64,000 nucleotides of DNA from Paenibacillus cookii (lineage in GTDB: Bacteria > Bacillota > Bacilli > Paenibacillales > Paenibacillaceae), in assembly GCF_018333375.1 (NCBI RefSeq), contig NZ_BORW01000016.1, positions 1-64,000 of the forward strand, given 5' to 3'. Under the pieces are notes generated by a model, which was given only the letters and a program-made list of their open reading frames with translations, ran no database searches and was not told the origin of the DNA. The translations under genes and the position numbers were made by a program. Below are positions 34,673-42,951 of this stretch, in pieces. Positions within the stretch are counted from its first letter, which is position 1. Every line of letters starts with the position of its first letter.

Positions 34673-35847
34673 GGCTGCTCCGAAAATTCGGCATGACCTG
34701 CTTTTTACTCTGCATACTGCCTCTGATCGGAGGGTGCTGGGACCGGACGGAAGTCAACGATCTTGGACTGATTATGGCGGCAGGGCTGGATCTCGCCGAA
34801 AATGGAAACGTGGAACTTTCCGTGCAGGTTTTTACGCCCAACCAATCTAGCGGCGAAGGGGGAAGCAACAGCTTAATGGGCGGAGGCTCGGGAGGAAACA
34901 ACTCGATTATCGTGCAAAGCGCCACAGGAACCGATTTTGCCGATGCGGCGGCCAAGCTGCAGGAACAGATGCCGCGAAAGGTTTTTTGGGGACACGGCGA
35001 GGTGTTTATTTTTGGCGAGAAACTTGCGCGCCAAGGCATCCTGAATCAAATGGATTTTATTTTCCGCCACCCGCAGCCGCGCGAGCGCGCTTACGTTTTC
35101 GTGAGCAAGGGGGATGCGAAAGAAATTTTGAAAATCATTCCGAAGGTCGAAAGGGATGTTGCGGAGACGCTGCGCGAGATGGCTATTTTGCCGTTCGGAA
35201 TGGGCGTTTCGCTTAAAGATTTGAGCGAGATGCTTACGGGAAGATCCAAAGCGGCCGTCGTTCCGCTGGTGGATAAAAGAGTGGAACCCGAAGGAAACAC
35301 CTTTCCATACATCACCGGAGCGGCCGTGCTTAAGGATGGGAAACTGACGGGAACATTCGGCGATAAGGTCAAACGCGAAACGCAGCTGATCCGGAACAAA
35401 CTGAAGAGGACCAATGTCACTTTTCCCGTTAGCGGCAACCGTGGGAAGGATGAAGGCATGATGACCGTGCGGATCGTCAAAGGCCGAACGTCCCTCATTC
35501 CCGTAATCCGCGGTCATTCATGGAGCATCATCGTCCGTTTTGATGCGGAAGCAAGCATCCTGCAAAACGAAACCCGCGTCAACGTGACGAAACCGCAGGA
35601 GCTGCGCGGCGTGGAAGAGCAACTGAACAAGGAAATCGAAAAACGGGTGGCAGAAACGTTCCGGCTCATTCAAAGGGAAACGGGTGCCGACATATTCGGA
35701 GCTTCGGACGCTTTTTGGAGGAAATATCCCAAGGTATGGCTGAAGGAGCAGCGGCGCTGGGATGAAATTTTTCCTAACGTCAACGTTCGCACCGAATCCC
35801 GAGTCAAAATTCTATCGCCGGGATTTTCCGGAAAAAGTTATAAATAA
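34669..35847 (+). CDS. Spore germination lipoprotein, Ger(x)C family
   Basis: About 392 residues. The lipobox LIGGCW (Cys near residue 24) marks a lipoprotein, and CWDRTEVNDLGLIMAAGLD is the GerC N-terminal signature. The C subunit is needed with A and B for a working receptor. A glycine/serine-rich loop (residues about 64-80) is longer than I would expect. It starts inside the gerA stop. Confidence 0.93.
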   Translation: MRLLRKFGMTCFLLCILPLIGGCWDRTEVNDLGLIMAAGLDLAENGNVELSVQVFTPNQSSGEGGSNSLMGGGSGGNNSIIVQSATGTDFADAAAKLQEQMPRKVFWGHGEVFIFGEKLARQGILNQMDFIFRHPQPRERAYVFVSKGDAKEILKIIPKVERDVAETLREMAILPFGMGVSLKDLSEMLTGRSKAAVVPLVDKRVEPEGNTFPYITGAAVLKDGKLTGTFGDKVKRETQLIRNKLKRTNVTFPVSGNRGKDEGMMTVRIVKGRTSLIPVIRGHSWSIIVRFDAEASILQNETRVNVTKPQELRGVEEQLNKEIEKRVAETFRLIQRETGADIFGASDAFWRKYPKVWLKEQRRWDEIFPNVNVRTESRVKILSPGFSGKSYK

Positions 35848-35858
35848 GGGGGAACTCG

Positions 35859-36092
35859 ATGATTATTTTGAAAAACTTGGGGGTTACCCTGCTGGTTTTG
35901 CTGATGTTTTTTTACGAATATCCGAGATTTCGCCCCGAAAACAAGAAAGAAAAGGCGGCTTTTACGGTATTGGCCTCGGCCGGGTGGGCATTGGCGATTG
36001 CTTTGATGTGGTTCCCCCGCCTTCCCGGTCCGACCGAATTCATCAATTACGTGACGAAACCGATCTGGAGCATCTTTTATCCAGAAGGATAG
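35859..36092 (+). CDS. Small two-helix membrane protein in the ger operon
   Basis: 77 residues with two hydrophobic helices (ILKNLGVTLLVLLMFFYEY and FTVLASAGWALAIALMWF). It lies 11 bases after gerC and 15 before gerB with its own site AAGGGGG. Small accessory subunits of this type (D proteins) occur in some germination operons and tune the receptor. This role is inferred from position. Confidence 0.7.
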   Translation: MIILKNLGVTLLVLLMFFYEYPRFRPENKKEKAAFTVLASAGWALAIALMWFPRLPGPTEFINYVTKPIWSIFYPEG

Positions 36093-36107
36093 GAGGGGAC
36101 GGAAACG

Positions 36108-37193
36108 ATGGAGAAGGAAAAAATCTCGAACATCCAATTGGGTTTAATGATGTATTTGATGATCGGCGGCACCTCGATTCTCGTCGTACCGTCATTCACG
36201 GCCATGTATGCGAAGCAGGATATGTGGTTGTCGCCTATCATCGGCTCGGTGTTTGGTTTCCTATGCGTGGGGCTTGCGTGGATCATGAACCGATATTATC
36301 CGGGGGAAACGATCATCTGCCATTTGAACCGCGTGTTTGGCAAGTGGCTCGGGAGCGTGCTCGGATTCATGCTCCTGTTTTTCCAGATCGATGCGATCGG
36401 ATTGATTACGAGGGAATATGCCGAGTTTATCGTGCAGGCTTTTCTCTCGCAGACGCCGCTGACCGTGATCATCGGCTCCATCGTGGCCACGTCCTCGTTT
36501 GCCGTGCGTTCGGGCGTGGAAGTCATCGGGAGGTTTGCGATGATTTTTGCGCCGATATTCTTTTTGTTCGTCGCGGCCATTTTTTTGTTCCTTCTGCCCG
36601 AGTACAACGTTTTGAACATGCTTCCGGTCTTCGGAATGGGGGTGCTCCCTTCGCTGAAAGGCTCCTTGGAGCCTGCGGTCTGGTTTATGGAATTTTTGCT
36701 GATCACGTCTTTTTATCCGTCGGTCCGGAAGGGGGACAAAGGGGTTAAAGGAGGGCTATTCGCCGTATTTCTCATGATGCTTACGATGGTGATCACCAAC
36801 TTTACCTGCCTGTTTTTGTTCGGGGAAACTACGGCTAATTTGACGTTTCCTTTTCTGTCGGCTTCCCGGTATATCAGCATTTCCGACTTTTTCTCGCACG
36901 TGGAAGCGATCGTGATGGCCTTGTGGATTCTCGGCGGTTTCGTGCAAATTTCGATGTGGTATTACTCGCTGTCCCTGAATCTTGCCGAGTGGCTAAACAT
37001 CAAGGATTATCGTCCGCTTGTTTTTCCGGTCGGTCTGCTGATCTCGGTGTTTAGCATATGGGTCGCAAAAAACTTCCAGCAAATGCTCCACTATTTCCCT
37101 ACGGGAGGGACAGGTTCGTCGGTGATCGTGCTCGTCCTGGTTCCGCTTCTCCTTGTGGCTGTCGCATGGCTGCGGCGGAAAATATCTTCCTGA
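36108..37193 (+). CDS. Spore germination permease, GerB family
   Basis: 361 residues with ten predicted helices, the usual size. The B subunit is related to amino acid permeases of the APC fold and binds the germinant. LMMYLMIGGTSILVVPSFTAMYAKQDMW and FYPSVRKGDK are family segments. RBS AGGAGGGG precedes the ATG. Last gene of the operon. Confidence 0.93.
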   Translation: MEKEKISNIQLGLMMYLMIGGTSILVVPSFTAMYAKQDMWLSPIIGSVFGFLCVGLAWIMNRYYPGETIICHLNRVFGKWLGSVLGFMLLFFQIDAIGLITREYAEFIVQAFLSQTPLTVIIGSIVATSSFAVRSGVEVIGRFAMIFAPIFFLFVAAIFLFLLPEYNVLNMLPVFGMGVLPSLKGSLEPAVWFMEFLLITSFYPSVRKGDKGVKGGLFAVFLMMLTMVITNFTCLFLFGETTANLTFPFLSASRYISISDFFSHVEAIVMALWILGGFVQISMWYYSLSLNLAEWLNIKDYRPLVFPVGLLISVFSIWVAKNFQQMLHYFPTGGTGSSVIVLVLVPLLLVAVAWLRRKISS

Positions 37194-37252
37194 ATTCTTG
37201 CGGGCGGACAAGGGGAGGAAGCATAGCTTATACCGTTTAGTCATGTTTAACG

Positions 37253-37277
37253 AAAAGCCGCTTTCCAGCGGCTTTTT
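37253..37277 (+). terminator. Terminator of the ger operon
   Basis: AAAAGCCGCT pairs with AGCGGCTTTT around TTCC, followed by T-rich sequence. Confidence 0.88.
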
Positions 37278-37401
37278 ATTTTTTGTCTTTTAGGGGTTTC
37301 TTTGGATTGCCGGCTTGGGTTACCATAAAAATACGAACCGGAGCGGCTAAAGGCTGCAGCATTTGAAGTTCGGACTTTTTCATATTGAAGGGGAACCCGC
37401 G

Positions 37402-37852
37402 ATGAATATACGAGACTACATCAAATCAGGATTTGAAGCTTATTATGACCGGCACAGCAAGGTTGGGGAGGACGGGTTTTGCGTATGGATGCGGCCTGAC
37501 GTTTCCGGAATGGTACAAAGCCTTCATCTCCACTTATCATCACTATTTCGACGATATTCCGGAGCAGGATACGAACGAGCCTTTGAAAAACATCCGGGAC
37601 ATGTACAACCCGCTGCTCTGCAGGATTGGTTATCTTCCATTCACATGGGATGCGGAGTACGGATGCATTTGGTGCATCGACGTGGGCAGCGGACCGGACG
37701 AAGATCAACAGGCGATTTACGAAATCGACCACGACATTTTGTTCGGGTTGGACGAAGTACATACGGATCGGAAGCAGCTCCAAGAGCATCTTGTGTTGTT
37801 GTATCCGAGTTTTAAAGCTTATTTTGACCATCATTTTGTGGAAAAAGGGTAA
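37402..37852 (+). pseudogene. Hypothetical protein, probably frameshifted
   Basis: One frame starts well (GAAGGGG then ATG, MNIRDYIKSGFEAYYDRHSKVGEDGF) but loses sense after GF. The neighbouring frame continues AYGCGLTFPEWYKAFISTYHHYF and runs to 37852. Dropping one T from the run at 37477-37480 joins them as DGFAYGCGLTFPEW, giving about 149 residues. I do not recognise the family. The acidic, aromatic-rich C-terminal part resembles small cytoplasmic proteins of the immunity type, but this is not established. Confidence 0.6.
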
Positions 37853-37886
37853 AAAGAAGAGCCGCCGGGATTGGCTGACGCGCTTT

Positions 37887-38450
37887 TTAGCGCTGTCTCT
37901 TCGCTTCCAGGATCAGCTTGGAATGCTTCAACACTTTGACGCGGTAGGTGCCGCCTTCTCTCATATTGATCTTGCGGTCGGCAATCTCGTATTGCGTGCC
38001 CTCGCTTGTTTTCACCATGTCCCCGCCGCGTTTCGGATCCCATTTTTCCTCCACATGGATCACTTTGACGATCGGGCCCTGCACGATATCTGCCGTTACC
38101 ATTCCGAGCATGATCAGCGGGTAGAAGGACAGCAGGAAGAGGAACGCCATGAAAACGAGATCCGCTTTGGTCGGGCCTGCCTGCCGGCGGCGGATTCGAT
38201 AAAAGACATATGTAGGAAAAAAACTGAAGAAAAACAGTACGCCGCTGTATCCCCCGATGCCGATCCATAAATGCTTGCGCACGTTGCCTCCGTATTTGAA
38301 GCATACGACCAGCATGCCGATCAAGCAGAACGCGATGAGGGCCATCCGTAGGATGTTTCTTTTTTTCTTGTACCAAACCCGCCCGTCAGGGGGGAAGAGA
38401 TTCAAAACCGACGCCAGCGCGGTCAAAGGCACTCGGGTCGTTTTGCTCAT
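37887..38450 (-). CDS. Hypothetical membrane protein
   Basis: About 187 residues with three predicted helices: MALIAFCLIGMLVVCF, IGGYSGVLFFFSFFPTYVFY and DLVFMAFLFLLSFYPLIML. A soluble C-terminal domain follows (VIHVEEKWDPKRGGDMVKTS). The family is unknown to me. The start at 38450 has GGAAAGGAAG upstream on the minus strand. Confidence 0.65.
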   Translation of the reverse strand: MSKTTRVPLTALASVLNLFPPDGRVWYKKKRNILRMALIAFCLIGMLVVCFKYGGNVRKHLWIGIGGYSGVLFFFSFFPTYVFYRIRRRQAGPTKADLVFMAFLFLLSFYPLIMLGMVTADIVQGPIVKVIHVEEKWDPKRGGDMVKTSEGTQYEIADRKINMREGGTYRVKVLKHSKLILEAKRQR

Positions 38451-38596
38451 AGGACACTTCCTTTCCAATTAGCTCATGACATGATTATAATCAACCGGCT
38501 TCATGAATAAAATGGAATTTTAAAAGCAGCAGCGAATTTACGGACGATTTCATCAAAGCATCCAGATCCTGCTGCGCAAGGAACTTAAAAAGGCCG

Positions 38597-39259
38597 TTAA
38601 TAAAAATCCGCCGGCAGTTGAAGCGTGACGCTTTCTTCTCCGATATTCTGCAGTCCGGAATCGCTCAAAAATTGTTGGCGAAGTTCTTTTTTGCTCGCCC
38701 CCAAAGCGTAACTGACGCTGATATCCACGATGTTTTCCTGCTTTGGCTTAAAGGACTTGAATTGATCCAGGTCAAAATAGATGCTATGCACTTGATAGGG
38801 AGGATTTTTTTTAGGATCGCATTCGGATTTGGTCTTTCCGTAACAGACGTTAACGTCAAAGGTATGATGACGCGGAGCCATGTTCACGATTTCCCCGTTG
38901 ATGTTTCCTTCGAAATCTTCAATGCTGACTTCCCGATCTTCCCTCCGGTTTTCGACGGCGGCGATGACATAGAGCTGATCCGGAACGGGATTGTTTTCCT
39001 GATTGACGGCTCCCTTGACCAAAAAAGCGTATTGGTAATAAAGATTCATGTTTGTATCGATTTCCGAAATCTCATGCAAAGGCAGGGTCGATACGGATTT
39101 GACCGATTGGATGGACTCCCTTTCATACAAACCGTGCAATAGGGCTTCCGGCCCGACGTCTTGCGGAACGATTTGTTTTTTGGCAACGCTGCACGCCGGT
39201 AACAGGGCGATAAGGAAAAACAGGGCTAAACATCGAAGTACAATGCGCGACTTGGTCAT
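38597..39259 (-). CDS. Putative lipoprotein
   Basis: 220 residues. A signal sequence with lipobox LLPACS (Cys near 23) predicts attachment to the outer face of the membrane. The rest is soluble and beta-rich with two cysteines (VCYGKTKSECDPKKN). No known domain is recognised. It lies upstream of the membrane protein gene on the same strand and may share its transcript. Confidence 0.65.
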   Translation of the reverse strand: MTKSRIVLRCLALFFLIALLPACSVAKKQIVPQDVGPEALLHGLYERESIQSVKSVSTLPLHEISEIDTNMNLYYQYAFLVKGAVNQENNPVPDQLYVIAAVENRREDREVSIEDFEGNINGEIVNMAPRHHTFDVNVCYGKTKSECDPKKNPPYQVHSIYFDLDQFKSFKPKQENIVDISVSYALGASKKELRQQFLSDSGLQNIGEESVTLQLPADFY

Positions 39260-39590
39260 GGATAGTTATAACTCCTTAACATGCTGGTTGGGCTGGGAAA
39301 ATCTTACCTTTATCCAGTTCGAACATTAAGTTAAACGATACGGTGCAAAAATGCAAGCCTCATGGGGCCTGCGGCGGCAGCAAGCATCCGATGTTTTTGG
39401 CATTGGAACGTCATGGAAGGTGTGGTAGATTATATCGTAACGATACATCATGGAGGCGTTGCATAGGGATAGACGGGGAAAATGGGGTTAGACAGGCCTT
39501 ATTGGCGCAAAACCATGCACGTTGGTTCCATTCATGCGGGCCCTGACGGGGAGGGGCGATATAATGCCCTTTAAGGAGGATCTTATTTTA
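39260..39590 (+). other. Divergent intergenic region
   Basis: Contains the promoter of the minus-strand lipoprotein on the left and a plus-strand promoter with a palindromic operator near 39403-39445. No other gene is apparent. Confidence 0.45.
39403..39445 (+). promoter_or_regulatory. Promoter with palindromic operator before the phosphotransferase
   Basis: TTGGAA (39403-39408) and TAGATT (39426-39431) are 17 bases apart. The perfect 6-1-6 palindrome TATCGTAACGATA (39433-39445) lies directly after the -10 box, where a repressor would act. The regulator is not encoded next to it. Confidence 0.5.
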
Positions 39591-40697
39591 ATGATCACTG
39601 AAAGTGTACATTCCCAAATCGACGAAAAACGGCTGACCGGCATTTCGAAGCGTATCCTCCAAACCGAAGAGGGGGCGATGATCCGTTGGACTTGCGAACC
39701 AATCGGGCCGAAGGCCCGTAATTTCGTGACCGACGGGGTATACCGCGTCTCCGGTACCAATGAGTTCAAAGGAACGGTTCACGAATGGACCGTCATCCTT
39801 AAAATCGTGTTGGCCGACCCGAATCGGAGCGACCCTTCGCACTACAATTATTGGCGCCGCGAAGCGATGGTTTACGAGTCAGGTTTGCTGGAACATTTGC
39901 CGGAAGGTTTTCAGGCGGCATGTTACGGGATCGATGAACAGGCTGACGGATCCGTATGGTTGTGGCTTGAGGAGATGCCGCATGAGTCCCAGGGATGGGA
40001 ACTGGAGGACTATGCGTTTGCAGCGAAAAAGCTGGGAGCGTTTCATGCCGTCTATCTCCTCGGAAAGGCGCTGCCTGAATATCCGTGGATCAACCGCGGC
40101 TGGATGCGGTCATGGATCCGGGAATGCCAGAAATACCGATCCTTGAATGTTGAACCAATAGCCCGTGATCCGGCGGTATCCCGCCATGGATTAGCTTCCC
40201 TGCTGGACAAGTTCGCGGCGCTGGAAACCTCCCTACCCGAGTGGATCGATGCGCTGGAGCGTCTGCCCAGAACGTTTTCGCATCAGGATTATTATGAAGC
40301 CAACATTTTGTTCAGTCGCAATCGCTTGCGCGCAGGGAGTCTGGCGTTGATCGATTGGCAGTTTGCCAGCATCTCCGGCGTCGGGGAAGATTTGGGCCGC
40401 TTTTTCGGATTATCCGTCAGCAGAGGGCAAATTCAGCCGGAGTCAGGCAGGGACTTGCGCGAACAGTTTCTCTCCTCCTATATTGAAGGGCTGCGAGAGG
40501 CAGGCTGGCATGGCGATGAAATGCTTCCCCGTTTCGGTTTTCTGGCGGCTTTCGCGCTGCGTTCCGTATGGGAGGTACCCAAGCTGCTGCAAAAGCTGAA
40601 GCAGGATTCAACATCGCCGCAGTGCGGCAAACTCGCGCTGATCGCCGAAATGCAGATGGAGGCGGCTGCCGAAGCGGAAGTGATTTTACGACGCTGA
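39591..40697 (+). CDS. Phosphotransferase, APH/choline kinase-like
   Basis: About 368 residues with a kinase-like fold. FSHQDYYEANILF is the catalytic HxDxxxxN loop and LALIDWQFAS holds the metal-binding aspartate. Members phosphorylate aminoglycosides, macrolides, choline or sugars; the substrate is unknown here. ATG 39591 follows a strong AAGGAGGA; ATG 39564 with GGGAGGGG is an alternative adding nine residues. Confidence 0.8.
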   Translation: MITESVHSQIDEKRLTGISKRILQTEEGAMIRWTCEPIGPKARNFVTDGVYRVSGTNEFKGTVHEWTVILKIVLADPNRSDPSHYNYWRREAMVYESGLLEHLPEGFQAACYGIDEQADGSVWLWLEEMPHESQGWELEDYAFAAKKLGAFHAVYLLGKALPEYPWINRGWMRSWIRECQKYRSLNVEPIARDPAVSRHGLASLLDKFAALETSLPEWIDALERLPRTFSHQDYYEANILFSRNRLRAGSLALIDWQFASISGVGEDLGRFFGLSVSRGQIQPESGRDLREQFLSSYIEGLREAGWHGDEMLPRFGFLAAFALRSVWEVPKLLQKLKQDSTSPQCGKLALIAEMQMEAAAEAEVILRR

Positions 40698-40808
40698 ATG
40701 CCGCTTGAAGCCGGTTAAGAACCGGTCAGAAGCCATTATTTTTCGCGAAAATCATATTTTTTAACGAAAAGATCGATTTTTGCGTAATCGCATGCCATAA
40801 AGATTGGC

Positions 40809-40837
40809 CCGCCTTAAAAATTTAAGGCGGTTTTTTT
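40809..40837 (+). terminator. Terminator of the phosphotransferase gene
   Basis: CCGCCTTAAA pairs with TTTAAGGCGG around AA, and seven T follow. Confidence 0.88.
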
Positions 40838-41022
40838 GTGGAACAGTAATGGCAAGAAGAGGGGCGACTCCCCCGGCCGTTAAAGCGAAATAGTGGCGTT
40901 TTCCCTGACAAACGGCAAAAATCCGCATCCGATTAAAAATTTAAAGGGGCGTTTCGTAAATTTTTTATATCATCTTAACAAAGTGAAATTTCCTTTCCGG
41001 GGCAAACCTCCTATGATCGAAT

Positions 41023-41037
41023 TTGACAACGCTTACA
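41023..41037 (+). promoter_or_regulatory. cre-like site before the sugar ABC operon
   Basis: TTGACAACGCTTACA fits the cre consensus with one mismatch. It lies about 40 bases before the first transporter gene, so CcpA could repress the operon. Confidence 0.6.
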
Positions 41038-41074
41038 AAAGCGAAAATTTATGTTTGGGGAGCGATTCGATGGT

Positions 41075-41989
41075 ATGAAGGGCATGTTCAAGGAACTGCG
41101 AAGCAACGGATGGTATTACCTCATGGCGTTGCCGGGACTGCTGTATTTCCTGGTGTTCTGTTATTTGCCGCTGCCCGGGATTCTGATTGCGTTCAAGGAT
41201 TACAACTTCAAGGACGGCATTTTCGGAAGCCCGTGGGCGGGACTGCAAAATTTCGCTTTTTATTTCCATGGCGATTATGCGTGGAGAACGACGTTCAATA
41301 CGCTGTTTATCAACGCCAACTATATTGTTTTCGGCACGGTGATCGCTGTCGGCTTTGCGATTTTGCTGAACGAGATCCGCAAAAGCTTTTTTCGCCGAAC
41401 GTACCAAAGCCTGATGTTTCTGCCTTACTTTTTTTCGGCGGTCGTCGTCGGCAACTTCGTGTATCTGATGTTCAGCTCCAAATACGGGCTGGTGAACCAG
41501 TTGAGGGATCTGCTGCGCCTGGCGCCGGTCGACTGGTATTCCGCTCCGGGGTATTGGGTAGCCATCCTCGTCGGGGTCTACGTTTGGAAAAATACCGGGT
41601 ATGCCGTCATTTTGTATCTGGCCACGATCGTTGGCATCGACGACGAATTGTACGAGGCGGCCGCGCTCGACGGCGCAAACCGCTGGCAAAGCATCCGCCA
41701 CATTACGCTGCCGCTGCTTGTGCCGACCATCACGATCGTCACGCTGCTGGCAGTCGGGAAAATTTTCTACGGAGACTTTCAAACGATTTATTCGATCGTG
41801 GGCGATAACGGGCTGCTGTATGAAACGACGGATGTCATCGATACGTACGTCTTCCGCGCAGTCAAAAACGTCGGCGACATCAGCATGCCTGCGGCGGTAG
41901 GCCTCTACCAATCGGTCTGCGGATTCCTGTTCGTGCTAGGCTGCAACTGGGCCGTCAAAAAAATCAACAACGATAACGCGCTGTTCTAA
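41075..41989 (+). CDS. Sugar ABC transporter permease (LplB-like)
   Basis: About 304 residues with six membrane helices. A CUT1-type permease with the EAA loop YEAAALDGANRWQSIRHITLPLLVP, which contacts the ATPase. It belongs to the LplB/YteP branch typical of Paenibacillus oligosaccharide importers. No ATPase gene is nearby, as usual; such systems share an MsmK-like ATPase. I favour ATG 41075, with GGGGAG upstream; ATG 41051 is possible. Confidence 0.9.
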   Translation: MKGMFKELRSNGWYYLMALPGLLYFLVFCYLPLPGILIAFKDYNFKDGIFGSPWAGLQNFAFYFHGDYAWRTTFNTLFINANYIVFGTVIAVGFAILLNEIRKSFFRRTYQSLMFLPYFFSAVVVGNFVYLMFSSKYGLVNQLRDLLRLAPVDWYSAPGYWVAILVGVYVWKNTGYAVILYLATIVGIDDELYEAAALDGANRWQSIRHITLPLLVPTITIVTLLAVGKIFYGDFQTIYSIVGDNGLLYETTDVIDTYVFRAVKNVGDISMPAAVGLYQSVCGFLFVLGCNWAVKKINNDNALF

Positions 41990-42005
41990 CTGGAGGAAGG
42001 ATCTT

Positions 42006-42884
42006 ATGCACATCCAAAAACGAAGGTACTCGTTTTCTCAGGTCTTATTTCATCTGATCGCCGTCGCCTTTTGCGCTTTTACGACCATTCCGTTTATTCT
42101 GACGATCATGGTCTCGGTCTCCGGCGAATCTTCGGTAATTAAGCACGGATATTCGCTGTTTCCGGACACGTTTTCGTGGGATGCCTATCGCCTTATTTTC
42201 TCCGGAGACGAAATTTGGAGGGGGTACATGGTTTCCGTTACGGTGATGGCGATCGGGACGGGTGCCGGGCTGCTGCTTAGCGCCATGCTTGCCCACACGA
42301 TGGCCAGGCAGAAAGTGAGATACCGCAACGGCATCGCCTTGTTTATTTTCATTACGATGATTTTTAACGCGGGGCTTGTCCCATGGTACATCTTCGTCAC
42401 CAAATATTTGCATCTAAAGGATACGCTGGCCGCCTTAATCCTGCCGATGCTCATCAATCCATTCCATGTGTTCTTGATTCGCAATTATTTCAAGTCGCTG
42501 CCGCCTGCGCTGCTGGAATCGGCCGAAATGGAGGGAGCGGGACCGCTCTATGTGTTTGCCAAGATCATGCTGCCGCTTTCCGCGCCGATCATCGCGACGG
42601 TAGCCTTGTTCTACTCGCTCGCGTATTGGAACGATTGGGGGCTGGCGCTCTGGCTGATCGACGACCGGAAGTTGTACCCGCTTCAGTTCATCCTGTTCAA
42701 AATCCAATCCATGATCAATTACATGAGCACGCAGGGGAACCTGGTGTCGGGCAGCCAAACGCTTCCGTCAGAGACGGCGCAGATGGCCATGGTGCTGGTC
42801 ACGATCGGCCCGATCATCCTCGTCTATCCGTTTATTCAGCGGTATTTCGTGAAAGGCATCATGATCGGCGCGGTCAAAGGATAG
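42006..42884 (+). CDS. Sugar ABC transporter permease (YtcP/LplC-like)
   Basis: 292 residues with six helices. The partner permease has its EAA loop in LESAEMEGAGPLYVFAKIMLPLSAP. It starts 16 bases after the first permease gene with TGGAGGAAGG as ribosome site. Together the two form the membrane channel. Confidence 0.92.
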   Translation: MHIQKRRYSFSQVLFHLIAVAFCAFTTIPFILTIMVSVSGESSVIKHGYSLFPDTFSWDAYRLIFSGDEIWRGYMVSVTVMAIGTGAGLLLSAMLAHTMARQKVRYRNGIALFIFITMIFNAGLVPWYIFVTKYLHLKDTLAALILPMLINPFHVFLIRNYFKSLPPALLESAEMEGAGPLYVFAKIMLPLSAPIIATVALFYSLAYWNDWGLALWLIDDRKLYPLQFILFKIQSMINYMSTQGNLVSGSQTLPSETAQMAMVLVTIGPIILVYPFIQRYFVKGIMIGAVKG

Positions 42885-42951
42885 GTTGCAGCCGTCCGAA
42901 GACGGTTCAACATAGACAGCTTTTTCAACTTAATCGGGGAGGTTCTAAACG

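Larger units (their letters stand above)
40698..41074 (+). other. Intergenic region before the ABC transporter operon
   Basis: Holds the terminator of the phosphotransferase gene (40809-40837), AT-rich sequence and a cre site near the transporter start. The repeat TTTTCGCGAAAA near 40740 is palindromic. No gene is seen. Confidence 0.45.
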
